This document shows positions 1 to 8,271 of a stretch of DNA of 16,919 nt, piece after piece (the stretch's first letter is position 1; every line of letters starts with the position of its first letter). This DNA comes from Verrucomicrobiota bacterium. GTDB taxonomy: Bacteria > Verrucomicrobiota > Verrucomicrobiia > Opitutales > UBA953. The position numbers were made by a program, and so were the translations under genes. Under the pieces are notes generated by a model. The model was not told the origin of the DNA and made no database searches. It worked only from the letters and a program-made list of their open reading frames with translations. The stretch spans positions 1 to 16,919 of the forward strand of contig RGES01000015.1 of assembly GCA_009917805.1 (NCBI GenBank), written 5' to 3'.

Positions 1-190
1 CGGCGTGCTGGTAGACTTCGGTGGAATGGAGGAGGGCCTTCGAAGGGATGCAGCCGACGTTGAGGCAGGTGCCGCCGAGGGAATTGTCCTTCTCCACGAG
101 GGCCACCTTGAGGCCGAGCTGGCCGGCCTTGATGGCGGCGACATAGCCACCGGGACCGGAACCGATTACGACGAGATCGAATTGAGACAT
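1..190 (-). CDS. lpdA: Dihydrolipoyl dehydrogenase (E3), N-terminal part, cut by window edge
   Basis: E3 is the FAD flavoenzyme that reoxidises the dihydrolipoyl arm of E2 and passes electrons to NAD+. The first 63 residues are visible. They show the FAD-binding Rossmann motif G10-S-G-P-G-G15 followed by YVAAI, then GGTCLNVGCIPSKALL, which carries the redox-active disulfide C42/C47. This C-x4-C form is diagnostic of the family. The ATG at 190-188 is the natural start, because the protein begins 10 residues before the dinucleotide motif as usual. It lies 24 nt downstream of sucB on the same strand, so it is the third gene of a sucA-sucB-lpdA operon and probably supplies E3 to the 2-oxoglutarate complex, perhaps also to pyruvate dehydrogenase. 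The leader before the ATG is pyrimidine-rich with no Shine-Dalgarno sequence. About seven-eighths of the gene lies beyond base 1. Confidence 0.95.
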   Translation of the reverse strand, partial: MSQFDLVVIGSGPGGYVAAIKAGQLGLKVALVEKDNSLGGTCLNVGCIPSKALLHSTEVYQHA

Positions 191-214
191 TGAGGTAGGA
201 TTATGAAAGGGGGA

Positions 215-1510
215 TCAGACGCCGAACAGCAGGCGCTGCGGGTCTTCGATGAACTGGCGGACCTTGACGAGGAAGGTCACGGCTTCCTTGCCGTCGATGA
301 GGCGGTGGTCGTAGGACAGCGCGAGGTACATGATCGGACGGATCACGACCTGGCCGTTCTCGGCGACCGGGCGCTCCACGATGTTGTGCAGGCCCATGAT
401 GGCCGCCTGCGGGTGGTTGAGGATCGGCGTCGAAAGCATCGAGCCGTAGATGCCGCCGTTGGAGATGGTGAAGACGCCGCCTTGGAGTTCGGGCAGCTGG
501 ATCTTGCCGTCGCGGGCGCGCTTGCCGAAGTCGCCGATGGCCTTCTCGATGCCGGCGAAATTCAGCTGATCGCAGTCGCGGACGACGGGGACCATCAGGC
601 CCTTGTCGGTGCCCACGGCCACGCCGATGTCGAAGAAATGGTTCTCGATGATGTCTTCGCCGTCGAGCTGGGCGTTGATCGCGGGGACTTCCTTCATCGC
701 CTGGACGGCGGCCTTCACGAAGAAGGACATGAAGCCGAGCTTGACCCCGTATTTCTTGAGGAATTCTTCGCCGTGGCGTTTGCGGAGTTCCATGACCGGA
801 GCCATGTTGACCTCGTTGAAGGTCGTGAGCATCGCGGTCTCGGTCTTGGCCTGGACGAGGCGTTCGGCGATCTTGCGACGCAGCGGAGACATGCGCTTAC
901 GGGACGTGCGGCCGTCGCGCGAAGGGATGGCCACCGGGGCGGCGGCAGCGGCCGTCGCGGAAGCAGCGGCCGGGGCGGAAGCGGAAGGCGCGGCGGCGGT
1001 CGGAGCGACGGCGCGGATGGGGGCCTGTCCGGCGAGGGCGGCGAGCATGTCGCCCTTGGTGACGCGGCCGGCTTTGCCGGAGCCTTCGACGCCGGCGGGA
1101 TCCAGTCCGGTTTCGGCGGAGAGGCGACGGACGGCAGGAGACACTTCGGCGGCGGCGCCGGACTTGGCGGCGACCGGCGCGGCTTTCGGGGCGGTGGATG
1201 GCGCGGCGGCGGCCGGCGCGGACTTCGGGGCGGCGGGAGCGGCGGCGGCCGGAGCAGAGGGGGCGTTGCCGGCGGCGCCTGCTTCGATCGAAGCGACGAC
1301 TTGTCCGACAAGGACTTCGGTGCCCGCGGCGACGGCGATGGTGATCTTGCCGTCCACTTCAGCGGTGCCTTCGGACGTCACCTTGTCGGTTTCATAGGAA
1401 AAGAGGGCTTGTCCCTTGCGAACAGCGTCACCGCTTTTGACCAGCCAGGCGGCCAGCAGGCCCCCGGTGATGGATTCGCCCATGGGAGGGATTTTGACTT
1501 CGACGGCCAT
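215..1510 (-). CDS. sucB: 2-oxoglutarate dehydrogenase E2, dihydrolipoyl succinyltransferase
   Basis: E2 is the core of the 2-oxoglutarate dehydrogenase complex and transfers the succinyl group from lipoyl-lysine to CoA. The 431-residue protein has the full architecture. A single lipoyl domain (about 1-76) carries the acceptor lysine K43 in ETDKVTSEG. An Ala/Pro-rich linker (about 78-118) leads to the peripheral E3/E1-binding domain (about 122-159, SPAVRRL through GRVTKGD). A second Ala-rich linker (about 160-200) precedes the catalytic acyltransferase domain (about 205-431), which has the active-site motif H402-R-L-I-D406-G. The length is slightly above the usual ~405, and the linkers explain the excess. 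The EVKIPPMGES start and the succinyl-type lipoyl site, with sucA directly upstream, favour SucB over a pyruvate or branched-chain E2. The start is ATG 1510, preceded by CCTACCTAATTTTC with no Shine-Dalgarno sequence. Confidence 0.95.
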   Translation of the reverse strand: MAVEVKIPPMGESITGGLLAAWLVKSGDAVRKGQALFSYETDKVTSEGTAEVDGKITIAVAAGTEVLVGQVVASIEAGAAGNAPSAPAAAAPAAPKSAPAAAAPSTAPKAAPVAAKSGAAAEVSPAVRRLSAETGLDPAGVEGSGKAGRVTKGDMLAALAGQAPIRAVAPTAAAPSASAPAAASATAAAAAPVAIPSRDGRTSRKRMSPLRRKIAERLVQAKTETAMLTTFNEVNMAPVMELRKRHGEEFLKKYGVKLGFMSFFVKAAVQAMKEVPAINAQLDGEDIIENHFFDIGVAVGTDKGLMVPVVRDCDQLNFAGIEKAIGDFGKRARDGKIQLPELQGGVFTISNGGIYGSMLSTPILNHPQAAIMGLHNIVERPVAENGQVVIRPIMYLALSYDHRLIDGKEAVTFLVKVRQFIEDPQRLLFGV

Positions 1511-1620
1511 GAAAATTAGGTAGGTTCAACCTTGGAACCCATTCCTGCCTGTTTCAACGGGGAAATGACCCTTTAAACGACCTAGGATGGGCGTTTAGGG
1601 GGTAGAAGGAGGGATTCCCG

Positions 1621-1647
1621 AGCCGAGAAAATCCGCTACTGTCGGCT
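1621..1647 (-). other. Weak hairpin in the 138-nt sucA-sucB gap
   Basis: The gap between sucA and sucB (1511-1648) holds no gene that I can support. One nt past the sucA stop there is a 6-bp inverted repeat, AGCCGA at 1621-1626 with TCGGCT at 1642-1647, and a 15-nt loop. No T-run follows, so it does not look like an intrinsic terminator. It could be an mRNA processing or stability element, or chance. A sucB-specific promoter is not evident. Confidence 0.2.
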
Positions 1648-1648
1648 A

Positions 1649-4372
1649 TTAGGCGGTAAAGGCCTGCTTCACCATGTCGGCCTGCTCGATCTTGTGGACG
1701 GCCAGCGAGCCGACCGCCGGAGAAGCGGCGGCGTCGCGACCGGCATAGGTCGGTCGGATGCCAAGGGTGGATTCGATGAGATCGGCGACGAAGGACCAGC
1801 CGCCCATGTTCTTCGGCTCATCCTGGACCCAGACGATCTTCTTGGGGGAACCCAGCGAGGCGTGGACCTTGGCGAGCGCTTCGCCGTCGAAAGGATAGAA
1901 CTGCTCGATGCGCACGATGCTCGTCGCGGTGTCCTTGCGGGCGGCGCGTTCGGCGTCGAGTTCGTAGAAGACCTTGCCGGAGCAGAGGATGAGGCGTTCG
2001 GTCTTCGCGGCCGGCGTGGCGTCGGCGAGGACGGATCGGAAGCGTCCCTTGGTCAGGTCGCTCAGCGTGCTCACGCAGGCCTTGTGGCGCAGCAGGCTCT
2101 TCGGCGTCATCACCACGAGCGGCTTGCGATGTTCGGACTTCACCTGGCGTCGCAGCACGTGGAAGAGCTGGGCCGGGGTGGAAGGTTGGACGACCTGGAG
2201 GTTGTTCTCGGCGCACAGCTGCAGGAAGCGTTCGAGGCGGGCGGAAGAGTGCTCGGGGCCTTGGCCTTCGTAGCCGTGAGGGAGGAGCATGACCAGGCCG
2301 CTGGTCTGTCCCCACTTCGATTCGGCCGACGCGATGAACTGGTCGATCATGATCTGCGCGCCGTTGGCGAAGTCGCCGAACTGGGCTTCCCAGATCACGA
2401 GCGAATCCGGGGCTTCGAGGGAGTAGCCGTAGTCGAAGCCGAGCACGGCGTATTCGGACAGCGAGGAGTTGACGAGCTCGACCTCGGCCCCGGCGATGGA
2501 GCCGAGCGGGCAGTATTCCGCGTCGTTGGACGGGTCGTGCAGCACCGCATGGCGGTGCGAGAAGGTGCCGCGCTCGCAGTCCTGGCCGGAGATGCGGACC
2601 GGGTAGCCCTCGGCGAGCAGGGAGGCGAAGGCGAGGCCTTCGCCGAGGCTCCAGTCGAAGTTGGCGCCGGACTTGTAGGCTTCGGCCTTGGCGTCGAGCA
2701 GACGCTTGATCTTCGGATTCGGGGAGAAGTCGGGCGGCATCTGCCAGAGCACCGGCGCGACCTTGTCGAGCAGCTCCTGCGGGGCGGCGGTGTCGACGTG
2801 ATGTTCGTAGGGGGACTTGAAGGGGCGGACGCCGACGGGGTTCTTCTTGCGCTCTTCGATCTCGACGGCGAGGGCGGCTTGGGCGCGTTCCTGCGCGGCG
2901 TTGAGGAGGATGTCGAACTCGGTGCGCAGCGCGATCAGCTCGCCGTCCGGAGCGGAGCCGGATTCCGTGAGGCGCGAAGCGTAGAGCTCGGAGACGGAAG
3001 GGTGGGCCGAGATCTCGCGGTAGAGGACGGGCTGGGTGAACGCCGGCTCATCGGTCTCGTTGTGGCCGTAGCGGCGGTAGCAGACGATGTCGACGACGGC
3101 GTCGGCGCCGAACTTCTGGCGATACTCCAGGGCGATCTCGGTCGCGAGCACGACGGCATCGGGATCGTCGCCGTTGGCGTGCAGGATGGGAGATTCGGTG
3201 AACTTGGCGATCTCGGTGCAATGCCGGCCGGTGCGGGATTCGTCGGGGTTGGTGGTGAAGCCGACCTGGTTGTTGCTGACGATGTGCAGCGTGCCGCCGA
3301 CCTGGTAACCTTTGAGGCCGGCCAGGTTGAGGGTTTCCATCACGATGCCCTGGCCGGCGAAGGCGGAGTCGCCGTGCAGGAGGATGGGCAGGGCCTTCGA
3401 GCGGTCGGCGCCGCCTTGGAGGTCGACGAGGGCGCGCGTGCGGCCGAGGACGACCGGGTTGACGGCTTCGAGGTGGCTGGGGTTGTAGGCCAGCGTGATG
3501 CTGACTTCCTTGCCGTCGACGACGCGGGCGCCGGCGTAGCCGAGGTGATACTTCACGTCGCCGTCGCCGTGGGTGGTGTCGGGGATGTGGTTTTCGGAGA
3601 AGGCGCCGAACAAGGCCTCGGCTTTCTTGCCGCAGACGTTGACGAGGACGTTGAGGCGGCCGCGGTGGGCCATGCCGATGACGAGGTCCGTGACGCCGAG
3701 GGAGGGGGCGCGGTGGATGACCTGGTCGAGCGCCGAGAGCATGACTTCGCCGCCTTCGACGGAGAAGCGCTTCGCGCCGACGAAAGTCTTGTGCAGGAAG
3801 CGTTCGAACTGTTCGGCCTGGACGATCGAGCGGAGGAAGCGGCGGCGGGCGGCGGCATCATAGGCCGGACGGAGTCCGCACGATTCGACGCGTTCCTGGA
3901 GCCAGCGGCGGCGTTCGCCGTCCTGGATGTGCGTGTACTCGACGCCGATCGGCGAGCAGTAGATAGATTTGAGCTTGGCGATGATCTCGGCCAGCGGGAG
4001 CATCTTGCCGCCGAGGAAATCTCCGGTGTGGAAGACGCGGTCGCTCGGGATGCCGTCGAGGCCGAGGGCCTTGTCGGTGAGTTCGAAGTGCGGCGTCGGT
4101 TCGGCGAGGGGGTTGAGGCGGGCCTGCAGGTGGCCGATGGTCCGGTAGGCGTGGATGGCGGCGAGGACCTTCCACTGGGCGACGGCGTCGACGCCGCCGG
4201 CGACGCCGGCGGCTCCTTTGGCGGGTTTGGGCGGGAGGCTGAGGCCGAGCTCGAAGCCCTCGAAGAACGCGCGCCACTCGGCGTCCACGGAGGCGGGGTC
4301 CTTGGACCACTGTTCGTGATAAGAGGATACGAGGTCCGCATTCCAGCGGGTTCCGACGCTAAGATGTTTCAT
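1649..4372 (-). CDS. sucA: 2-oxoglutarate dehydrogenase E1 component
   Basis: E1 is the thiamine-diphosphate enzyme that decarboxylates 2-oxoglutarate and reductively succinylates the E2 lipoyl group, a committed step of the TCA cycle. The 907 residues match the family's usual ~900-940. The N-terminal segment, including DAEWRAFFEGF (about 30-40), is the small helical region that in this family helps bind E2. The ThDP fold includes H333-GDSAFAGQG, followed by NNQVGFTTNP. Further conserved blocks are YRRYGHNETDEP (H437, N438, E439) and FSHRHAVLHD (H606, H608), the latter in the transketolase pyrimidine-binding region. The C-terminal third contains LLPHGYEGQGPEHSSAR. The start ATG 4372 is followed immediately by the expected MKHLSVGTRWN. 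It is the first gene of the suc operon and diverges from the SNF2 gene. A long open frame lies antisense to the whole gene but is a GC-bias shadow. Confidence 0.97.
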   Translation of the reverse strand: MKHLSVGTRWNADLVSSYHEQWSKDPASVDAEWRAFFEGFELGLSLPPKPAKGAAGVAGGVDAVAQWKVLAAIHAYRTIGHLQARLNPLAEPTPHFELTDKALGLDGIPSDRVFHTGDFLGGKMLPLAEIIAKLKSIYCSPIGVEYTHIQDGERRRWLQERVESCGLRPAYDAAARRRFLRSIVQAEQFERFLHKTFVGAKRFSVEGGEVMLSALDQVIHRAPSLGVTDLVIGMAHRGRLNVLVNVCGKKAEALFGAFSENHIPDTTHGDGDVKYHLGYAGARVVDGKEVSITLAYNPSHLEAVNPVVLGRTRALVDLQGGADRSKALPILLHGDSAFAGQGIVMETLNLAGLKGYQVGGTLHIVSNNQVGFTTNPDESRTGRHCTEIAKFTESPILHANGDDPDAVVLATEIALEYRQKFGADAVVDIVCYRRYGHNETDEPAFTQPVLYREISAHPSVSELYASRLTESGSAPDGELIALRTEFDILLNAAQERAQAALAVEIEERKKNPVGVRPFKSPYEHHVDTAAPQELLDKVAPVLWQMPPDFSPNPKIKRLLDAKAEAYKSGANFDWSLGEGLAFASLLAEGYPVRISGQDCERGTFSHRHAVLHDPSNDAEYCPLGSIAGAEVELVNSSLSEYAVLGFDYGYSLEAPDSLVIWEAQFGDFANGAQIMIDQFIASAESKWGQTSGLVMLLPHGYEGQGPEHSSARLERFLQLCAENNLQVVQPSTPAQLFHVLRRQVKSEHRKPLVVMTPKSLLRHKACVSTLSDLTKGRFRSVLADATPAAKTERLILCSGKVFYELDAERAARKDTATSIVRIEQFYPFDGEALAKVHASLGSPKKIVWVQDEPKNMGGWSFVADLIESTLGIRPTYAGRDAAASPAVGSLAVHKIEQADMVKQAFTA

Positions 4373-4397
4373 TTCTTTGCCTGTAAAAGGGACGTAA

Positions 4398-4427
4398 ATC
4401 CTAGACGCTGGTGCCCGTGATTAACAA
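4398..4427 (-). promoter_or_regulatory. Candidate sigma-70 promoter for the suc operon
   Basis: On the minus strand a TTGTTA box (4427-4422) is followed, after an 18-nt spacer, by TAGGAT (4403-4398); each matches the sigma-70 consensus at 4 of 6 positions. Transcription would begin near 4391, leaving a leader of about 19 nt before the sucA ATG. The position in the 153-nt divergent gap suits a promoter, but the match is only moderate. Confidence 0.35.
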
Positions 4428-4484
4428 GCCCAGACCCAGCCAAAACCGCTCAGGCCGATGCCTAAAATTGGCAGAGTTTGGGGA

Positions 4485-4513
4485 TTGTAAGCGGAAAACG
4501 GGGTAGGTTTAAT
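4485..4513 (+). promoter_or_regulatory. Candidate sigma-70 promoter for the SNF2 gene
   Basis: TTGTAA (4485-4490, 4 of 6 consensus) and TTTAAT (4508-4513, 5 of 6) are separated by the ideal 17 nt. Transcription would start near 4520, about 6 nt before the ATG at 4526, so the message would be almost leaderless. This fits the lack of a Shine-Dalgarno sequence and argues against the TTG at 4478 as the start, since that codon lies upstream of both promoter boxes. Confidence 0.4.
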
Positions 4514-4525
4514 TCGGTTCCGTCG

Positions 4526-6847
4526 ATGTCTTCCCCGCGTCCGGCCAATCGCTCCTACTCCACGGAAGCCCTGGAGAGGTGGTTTGTGTCCCTGCCGGAG
4601 GAGTGGGAGTCCGCTTTCAAGGAAGCCGACCTGGTCGAAGGACGCCGGCTCTATACCGAAGGTTTGGTCAGGCAGATCGAGCTCAAGCCCGAGAACGCCG
4701 AAGCCGTCACCCGCACCGAGACCCAGACCGTGCGCGCGGTGATCGAGATCAACGGCGCCAAGCTCGAATGGCGGACTTCCTTGCCGGAGGAAGAGAACGG
4801 CGCGCCGTTCGCCGTGGCCTCCATCTACGAGATCGAAGAACTCATCGCCGACGAGATCCCGGCCATCGACGAGTCCGCCGCCGCGGCCGCGCCCGAGGCG
4901 CCGAAGGAGCCGGAACGCAAGGATGCGAACGCCCGCACGTCGCTGAAGCTCCAGGTGTCGTTCGAACTCACCTCCGAAGGCCTGAAGATCTCCGCCGCCT
5001 GGGCGGGGCGGGGCGGTCACGCTTGGAACTGCTTCGGCCCCGGCGCCATCCCCGGCGACGAGCTTTCCGACGAACAGCGGCAGACGCTGTTCCGCTTCAA
5101 CACCGTGGCGCATCGCGCCGGCTTCGTCTACAGCAAGGCCACCGGCGCCTGGGCCCTCGACAACATCGGCCGGATCGAGCGCTTCGTCCGCGAAGAACTC
5201 AACGACTGGCGCAAGCGCTTCAAGCTGATCGGCGAGGACGCCTTGAACATCTTCCGCAACGAGCAGCTGCAGGTGGCCGTCGACGCCGAGGCCGAGTCCG
5301 CCGCGGACGGCAAGTCCTTCAAGCTGAACTGGCGGCTCAAGGCGGGCGGGCATCGCCTGCTGGCCGACGAACAGAAGCTGCTGCTCAAGGCCGGCGGTCG
5401 TCCGGTCATCCTGCCCGGCAAGGGCGTCGTGGCTTACAACGCCGCGGTCGCCGATTTCTCCGAGGACTGGCGCGCCAAGGACGGCGAGGTGCCTCGTTAC
5501 CTCCTGCTCTCGCTCTTCGACCATGCCGCCGTCGGCGCGCTGAAGCTCAACGACGACCTGAAGGCCTGGAAGGACAAGCTCCTGCACGAGCCGACGCCTC
5601 CGGACAATCTGCCCGCTCACCTGCGTCCCTATCAGGCCAAGGGCGTCGCCTGGCTCGGTCGGCTCTGCGAACTCGGCTCCCATCCGCTGCTGGCCGACGA
5701 GATGGGCCTCGGCAAGACCGTCCAGGTCCTCGCCTTGCTGGCTTCCCGTCCCGTGGGCGAGCGTTCCATCATCGTCTGTCCGGCCAGCGTGATCCCGGTG
5801 TGGCTCGGCGAGATCAAGCGCTTCCATCCCGAGATGAGCGCCGGCGCCGCCGTGCTCACGGCCGACGACGATTTCGTCAAGAATCCCGCCGCGCGGCTCT
5901 GGATCTCCAGCTACACGCAGCTCCGCCGTCACGCCGACCTGCTCGCCAAGACGCGCTTCGGCTATGCCGTGCTCGACGAGGCCCAGGCGATCAAGAATCC
6001 GGAATCCAAGACCACGCAGACCTGCGTCGCGCTGCAGGCCGACCATCGTATCGCCATCACCGGCACGCCGCTCGAGAACCGTCCGACCGACCTCTGGACG
6101 ATCTTCCGGTTCCTGATGCCGGGCCTGCTCGGCAAGCGGGCCAACTTCGAGCGCATGATGCTCCGCGACGCCTCGATCGCCCTTGGCAAGGTGCGTCGCC
6201 AGGTCTCGCCCTTCATCCTGCGTCGCCTCAAGCGACATGTCGCCGCCGACATCCCGCCGAAGATGGAGGTCGTCCTGCCTTGCCCGCTCACCCACGAGCA
6301 GCGTTCGCTCTACCAGCACCTCACGCAGGGCAGCGGACTCTCCGGCGAGCTCGCCTCGCTGCTGTCCAAGGACGCCACCTCGGTGCTCACGCTCCTCATG
6401 CGCCTGCGTCAGGTCTGCTGCGATCCGGGCCTGCTGCCCGAGAACTCGCATTGTCCTTCGGCGCATTCCGGCAAGGTCACGTTGCTGGTGGCTTCGCTCA
6501 AGGCGGGCGGCACCGGCATCACGCTCAACACCGCCGAATACGTCTTCCTGATGGACCCTTGGTGGAATCCCGCCGTCGAGGCCCAGGCCGTCGACCGTGT
6601 CCACCGTATCGGCCAGAAGAACCCGGTGCTCATCTACCGCATGATCGCGCCCGGCACCGTCGAGGAGCGCATCGAGGAGCTCAAGCAGGAGAAACGCGAA
6701 CTGTTCTCGACCGTCGTCGGCGACATCCCCGACATGACCGACTGGACGCGCCACTTCTCTTCGCTCGACGCGCTCATCCGCCTCAGCGATTCGCCCGCCG
6801 CGGCGGCTTCCGCGGAAACGGCGCCGGAACGCGACGCCGAAGGCTGA
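4526..6847 (+). CDS. SNF2-family DEAD/DEAH-like ATPase with shortened helicase C lobe
   Basis: SNF2 proteins are double-stranded-DNA translocases. The 773-residue product has an N-terminal region of about 360 residues. Its segment ADLVEGRRLYTEGLVR resembles the part around SWIM domains of bacterial SNF2 proteins, but no Cys/His zinc site is present. Lobe 1 has motif I at D391-E-M-G-L-G-K397-T, motif Ia around IIVCPASVIPVW, DEAQ at 484-487 and TGTPLENR (motif III). Lobe 2 keeps SLKAGGTGITL (motif V, 657-667) and H693-R-I-G-Q697 (motif VI). Between SGK (648-650) and SLKAGG (657) only six residues remain. Family members normally have about 70 there, including the motif IV segment of the VLVFSQF type and the LDG segment. 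The frame is intact, so this is a clean in-frame loss or an assembly error. ATG 4526 is chosen over TTG 4478 because a promoter lies between them. The stop abuts the stop of rimO. Confidence 0.85.
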   Translation: MSSPRPANRSYSTEALERWFVSLPEEWESAFKEADLVEGRRLYTEGLVRQIELKPENAEAVTRTETQTVRAVIEINGAKLEWRTSLPEEENGAPFAVASIYEIEELIADEIPAIDESAAAAAPEAPKEPERKDANARTSLKLQVSFELTSEGLKISAAWAGRGGHAWNCFGPGAIPGDELSDEQRQTLFRFNTVAHRAGFVYSKATGAWALDNIGRIERFVREELNDWRKRFKLIGEDALNIFRNEQLQVAVDAEAESAADGKSFKLNWRLKAGGHRLLADEQKLLLKAGGRPVILPGKGVVAYNAAVADFSEDWRAKDGEVPRYLLLSLFDHAAVGALKLNDDLKAWKDKLLHEPTPPDNLPAHLRPYQAKGVAWLGRLCELGSHPLLADEMGLGKTVQVLALLASRPVGERSIIVCPASVIPVWLGEIKRFHPEMSAGAAVLTADDDFVKNPAARLWISSYTQLRRHADLLAKTRFGYAVLDEAQAIKNPESKTTQTCVALQADHRIAITGTPLENRPTDLWTIFRFLMPGLLGKRANFERMMLRDASIALGKVRRQVSPFILRRLKRHVAADIPPKMEVVLPCPLTHEQRSLYQHLTQGSGLSGELASLLSKDATSVLTLLMRLRQVCCDPGLLPENSHCPSAHSGKVTLLVASLKAGGTGITLNTAEYVFLMDPWWNPAVEAQAVDRVHRIGQKNPVLIYRMIAPGTVEERIEELKQEKRELFSTVVGDIPDMTDWTRHFSSLDALIRLSDSPAAAASAETAPERDAEG

Positions 6848-8227
6848 TCACTTCGCGATCAGGTCGTATTCCTCGGCGCCGGTCACGGTCACCTCGGCGA
6901 ACTGCCCGATGGGCAGCTTCTTCGGGACCTTGACGATGCCGTCGATCTCCATGGCGTCGCCGACGCTGCGGGCGACCCCCGGGCTCTCGACGAGCACGCG
7001 GAGCTTGCGGCCCACGAAGGCTTCGCCGCGCTGCTTGGAAAGTCGCTGGAGGAGGAGCATGGCGCGCGCATGGCGGTCGGCCTTCACCTCGTCCGGGAGG
7101 TGGCCTTCCATCCTGGCGCCCTTGGTGCCTTCTTCCTTGGAATATTTGAACACGCCGACGCGGTCGAACTTGGTTTCCTCGAGGAAGGCCAGGAGTTCGG
7201 CGAAGTCCTCCTCGGTCTCGCCGGGGAAGCCGACGATGAACGTCGTGCGGATGACGAGCTCGGGGATGCCGGCGCGCATGCGCTTGATCAGGTCGCGGAT
7301 GTAGGCCCCGTCGGTCTCGCGCTGCATCGCGCCGAGCATCTTGTCGGAGACGTGTTGGAGCGGGATGTCGACGTAACGGACGACGTGCTTGGACCGGCCG
7401 ATGGTCTCGATGAGCTCGTCGCTCCAGTGGGCCGGGTGGGTGTAGAGCAGGCGGATCCAGAAATCGCCCTCGATCTGGTCGAGTTCGCGGAGGAGCGAGG
7501 CGAGCGATTCGCCCTTCGAGGAGTCGACCTTGCTGCGCGGGTTGGGGCGGGCGTCGGTCCAGCGGTCCATGCCGAAGTAGGTCGTGTCCTGGGAGATCAG
7601 GTTGATCTCCTTCACGCCTTCGGCGACGAGCTGGCGGGCTTCCTTGACGACGGACTCGACGGTACGGCTGCGGTGGCGGCCGCGGATGCGCGGGATGATG
7701 CAGAAGGTGCAGGGATGGTTGCAGCCTTCGGCGATCTTGATGTAAGCGGAATGGCGGGGCGTCAGGCGGAAGCGCGGCGTGTCGAAGTCGGGGATGAACG
7801 TGGTCGTCTTGGCGAGGAACTCCGTCATGCCGGCTTCGCCGCCCATGACCTTGTGGATGACCGGGACGATGTTCGTGACCTGATCGAGCCCGATGAAGGC
7901 GTCGACCTTCGGGAGTTCGACGCGACCCTTGGCGCCTTCGACGACGGGCAGGGCGCCTTGGTAGCGCTGGGACATGCAGCCGGCGACGATGAGCTTCTGG
8001 CCTTTCTTGCGGGCGGTCGCCTTGCCGTCGCTCATCTCGTAGATGGCCTCGAGGGCCTCGTGCTTGGAGGCGTCGATGAACGAGCAGGTGTTGACGATGA
8101 CCACGTCGGCCTCGGCGGCATCCGGGGTCATGGACATGCCGGCCTTGGCGAGGTGGCCGATCATGATCTCGGAATCGATCAGGTTCTTGGCGCAGCCAAG
8201 GGAGACGAGGCCTACTTTTACGGACAT
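6848..8227 (-). CDS. rimO: Ribosomal protein S12 methylthiotransferase
   Basis: RimO is a radical-SAM enzyme that adds a methylthio group to a conserved aspartate of ribosomal protein S12, using two [4Fe-4S] clusters. The 459-residue protein has the N-terminal methylthiotransferase domain with cluster cysteines C12 (SLGCAKN), C48 (NTCSF) and C84 (AGCMSQRY). The radical-SAM domain has C169-x3-C173-x2-C176 followed by IIPRIRGRHRSR. A TRAM domain occupies about 394-459. The SLGCAKN start and the IIPRIRGR stretch favour RimO over the tRNA enzyme MiaB. Residues about 223-240 are an Arg/Lys/Ser-rich insertion where relatives have a short loop, which explains the slight excess over ~440 residues. 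The start ATG 8227 is set by the SVKVGLVSLGC opening; the frame stays open upstream into rsmA but is not coding there. It is the last gene after trpC and rsmA, 44 nt below rsmA. Confidence 0.93.
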   Translation of the reverse strand: MSVKVGLVSLGCAKNLIDSEIMIGHLAKAGMSMTPDAAEADVVIVNTCSFIDASKHEALEAIYEMSDGKATARKKGQKLIVAGCMSQRYQGALPVVEGAKGRVELPKVDAFIGLDQVTNIVPVIHKVMGGEAGMTEFLAKTTTFIPDFDTPRFRLTPRHSAYIKIAEGCNHPCTFCIIPRIRGRHRSRTVESVVKEARQLVAEGVKEINLISQDTTYFGMDRWTDARPNPRSKVDSSKGESLASLLRELDQIEGDFWIRLLYTHPAHWSDELIETIGRSKHVVRYVDIPLQHVSDKMLGAMQRETDGAYIRDLIKRMRAGIPELVIRTTFIVGFPGETEEDFAELLAFLEETKFDRVGVFKYSKEEGTKGARMEGHLPDEVKADRHARAMLLLQRLSKQRGEAFVGRKLRVLVESPGVARSVGDAMEIDGIVKVPKKLPIGQFAEVTVTGAEEYDLIAK

Positions 8228-8271
8228 GGCGGGATAAGGAGCAGAGAGCGGGCGGAAAGCAACCCCAGGCG

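Noticed and set aside
203..1519. Gly/Arg-rich frame antisense to sucB, with apparent GGRRG-type repeats
   Set aside because: The repeats are the reverse complement of the Ala/Pro-rich interdomain linkers of E2, so they are not an independent repeat protein or a DNA repeat array.
1694..4420. A 908-codon open frame on the plus strand, antisense to all of sucA
   Set aside because: It mirrors sucA codon for codon in a GC-rich genome where the antisense frame rarely meets a stop. Its product is low-complexity (Gly, Asp, Val, Arg rich) with no domain, and sucA is certain.
4478..4525. TTG at 4478 as the SNF2 start codon
   Set aside because: It lies upstream of the best promoter boxes, has no ribosome site, and adds only a basic peptide not typical of the family.
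4421..6754. A 777-codon open frame antisense to the SNF2 gene
   Set aside because: Same cause: SNF2 motifs on the plus strand are unmistakable, while the antisense product has only biased composition and no recognisable family.
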